Below are positions 62,659 through 64,000 of a stretch of 64,000 bases of DNA, piece by piece. Position 1 is the stretch's first letter. Each line of letters starts with the position of its first letter. A program made the translations under genes and the position numbers. Source of the DNA: JBBIGV01 sp037447335 (GTDB taxonomy: Bacteria; Bacteroidota; Ignavibacteria; Ignavibacteriales; Ignavibacteriaceae); contig JBBIGV010000010.1 of assembly GCA_037447335.1 (NCBI GenBank), positions 1-64,000 of the forward strand, written 5' to 3'. The notes under the pieces were generated by a model. That model had not been told where the DNA came from. It worked only from the letters and a program-made list of their open reading frames with translations, and did not search any database.

Positions 62659-62762
62659 TGAAGGGAAGTTTAAAAGACTATCAAAGATAGTTCTGCAAGA
62701 TCAATTCTGAATAAACATTATTTAAGAATTTTACGGATGCAGCTTAATTAGTATCTATAAAA

Positions 62763-63245
62763 TTATTCAACTAATCTTGTAATCAATTGAATAATTTTAT
62801 TCTTACTAATTTCTACGGCAATACTATCAATGCTTACATAACTTATCTGTGGAGATGTATTTGCCTTTGTAACAGCATTATTTTTGTAAAAAGCATTAGT
62901 CATTTTACCTCTCAATGAATACCACACATAAACAGTATCAGAATCTTCATTTATTTCTTTTAACGGGTTGGGATTTTTATTATAACTGCCATAGGAAACA
63001 AATAAGTTAAGAAGAATTGTGTCAGTATTTATACTAACAGTTTCGATTGAATACGGAATGATGTCTTTGTGAAATTGTGTTTTCCCTTGTTCAAGAACGA
63101 TGTTAACTGTATCAGCTTTGCTGATTATTAAAACCGAGTCATTAAATGTTCCTTCATAAAATTCGCCCAGGTCATCTGCCGTATTACACGAAATAAAAAA
63201 AACCGCGATTGATAGTATTGTTAGAGAGCCTATATTACTCATCAT
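62763..63245 (-). CDS. hypothetical lipoprotein
   Basis: This 160-residue protein has a lipoprotein signal peptide ending in FFISC. The mature part is threonine/aspartate-rich with beta-strand-like segments (ADTVNIVLEQGKTQFHKDIIP, DSDTVYVWYSL). No family was recognised. It is a stand-alone gene near the decayed TA loci. Confidence 0.6.
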   Translation of the reverse strand: MMSNIGSLTILSIAVFFISCNTADDLGEFYEGTFNDSVLIISKADTVNIVLEQGKTQFHKDIIPYSIETVSINTDTILLNLFVSYGSYNKNPNPLKEINEDSDTVYVWYSLRGKMTNAFYKNNAVTKANTSPQISYVSIDSIAVEISKNKIIQLITRLVE

Positions 63246-63332
63246 TTTATCTGATCTGACTGTTAATTTTATTTTTGTAACTCTTTATTTATACTTCCTG
63301 ATGTAGCAGCATGTTATACGCAGTTTACTTTT

Positions 63333-63694
63333 TTAGACTACTTCTATCCGTATTTTTCTTCCCAATGTTCTCGCATAGCGACCAAGTGTTGATAACTTAA
63401 TATCTTCTGAATGATTTTCTATTCTTGATGTTACAGATTTTTTTGTCTTCAATTTTTTGCTAATTCTTCTTGTGTTAATCCGGATTTTTCCCTTAACTCT
63501 TTTAGTAAACCACCGATCTTAAAATTCTGATAACCTATATCATCTGTGCCTATTAATTTCTTAAAATATTGTTTAAGAACAATAGAAGTATCTTCAAACA
63601 ATTCTAAAGTCCAAGTAATTTTATTAGCTTGTTTTCCAGTAAGAGAATCAAGGAATTCTTTTGCCGGATATTTTCCAAATTCTGTTTTCTAGAT
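63333..63694 (-). pseudogene. HigB-HigA toxin-antitoxin remnant (deletion fusion with frameshift)
   Basis: On the minus strand a 5'-truncated HigB/Gp49-like toxin fragment (KTEFGKYPAKEFLDSL, then QYFKKLIGTDDI) runs in frame straight into a HigA-type XRE antitoxin (GYQNFKIGGLLKELREKSGLTQEELAK). The toxin C-terminal half and the antitoxin start are deleted. The antitoxin helix-turn-helix is further broken by one lost A in an A-run after EELAK; the other frame continues as TKKSVTSRIENHSEDIKLST and ends EVV with TAA at 63333-63335. The locus is clearly inactive. Confidence 0.7.
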
Positions 63695-63982
63695 CTATTT
63701 ATCTACCCAATAATTAGGTTTTCTATGTTGATGAGCTATAGCAAGTATTTGAATGATATTTTTATGGATAGTATAAATTATATTATAAGGAAAAATATTT
63801 ACAACTGCTTTCCTTGTATGTTTAGTGTATTCGGGAAAACTCTCTGGATAATTCCTGATAATTGATAGTGTTCTGTCTATTTAAATAATAAATCTATTGC
63901 CTAATCCTTGACTTTGCAGATTATAAAAATCGATAGCCTCTTGATATTCTATATGTGCTGGTTCAAGAAAATCAATGTTCAT
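63695..63982 (-). pseudogene. ParE/RelE-family toxin with nonsense codon
   Basis: From ATG 63980-63982 the minus strand reads MNIDFLEPAHIEYQEAIDFY, GLGNRFII, then TAA at 63881-63883. It continues in the same frame as IDRTLSIIRNYPESFPEYT, RKAVVNIFPYNIIYTI and IAHQHRKPNYW to TAG at 63695-63697. This is a complete ParE/RelE-fold toxin (about 95 residues) apart from one stop. An antitoxin gene, if present, would lie beyond the window edge. Confidence 0.75.
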
Positions 63983-64000
63983 TTCTTTAGAATTTCATCG

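Noticed and set aside
1..64000. Stop-codon reassignment (for example TGA as Trp) to explain interrupted genes
   Set aside because: The interrupting codons include TAA, TAG and TGA together with frameshifts, while dozens of housekeeping genes end normally.

Overview
The window looks like a chromosomal segment of an AT-rich bacterium of the Bacteroidota/Chlorobi (FCB) group, most probably Ignavibacteria (Ignavibacteriales or Melioribacter-like). The evidence is: a secreted protein with a type IX secretion C-terminal domain carrying the YPNPFNPST motif typical of that lineage (26259-28349); the bacillithiol enzyme BshA; a Bacteroidota-type promoter (TTTG-N20-TATATTTG) upstream of an Lrp-family gene; a decayed SusC-like TonB receptor with an N-terminal CarboxypepD_reg domain; and the Bacteroidota secreted family usually labelled asparagine synthetase B. 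No rRNA, tRNA, CRISPR array or intact transposase was recognised.

Layout. 0-9 kb is accessory and partly decayed: an MNT-HEPN pair, a sigma-like or helical gene interrupted by TGA, a ferredoxin beside a geranylgeranyl-reductase-family flavoprotein, a frameshifted four-helix-bundle (IVS) gene flanked by short tandem repeats, a DUF4143 ATPase inside a segment bounded by 13-bp inverted repeats and containing a 33-bp hairpin repeat array, and a TonB receptor with at least four lesions. 9-16 kb is an ion and anion transport block: two SLC13 permeases with RCK-C domains, an MscS channel and a CPA1-type cation/proton antiporter. 16-35 kb is mostly housekeeping (TPR proteins, ClpX, lipoamide dehydrogenase, Sua5/TsaC, Ogt, PlsY, GpsA, Dgt), mixed with a broken RCK potassium channel, a T9SS-secreted LVIVD protein and a divergent KamA-like radical-SAM protein. 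RecG follows at 35-37 kb.

37.6-41.4 kb is the most interesting unit: a tight four-gene operon of two D-Ala-D-Ala-ligase-like ATP-grasp enzymes, a GNAT acetyltransferase and a lysine 2,3-aminomutase homologue that keeps the lysine-binding aspartates (D270 and D307, 37 residues apart) and the PLP lysine (K314). It ends at a clear rho-independent terminator. It reads as a beta-lysine-based small-molecule or peptide pathway, possibly linked to osmotic stress. 41.5-52 kb holds a HAD phosphatase, a secreted GH13 amylase, an RmlD/PfkB pair, an M28 peptidase lipoprotein, BshA, an orphan DNA methyltransferase with an unknown partner, and an RsmB/RsmF-type m5C methyltransferase. 52-55 kb has a second MNT-HEPN pair, an ArsC-like protein, and Lrp plus GlnA. 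55-62.7 kb contains a carbamoyltransferase/SxtJ/DUF5989 module with a GT2, a PPIase and a divergent SGNH-TPR protein. The right edge carries a lipoprotein and wreckage of two toxin-antitoxin loci (a ParE-like gene with a stop, and a HigB-HigA deletion fusion).

A recurring theme is gene decay limited to accessory genes (surface receptor, channel, TA modules, IVS) while housekeeping genes are intact. All three stop codons occur among the lesions, so code reassignment is not the explanation.
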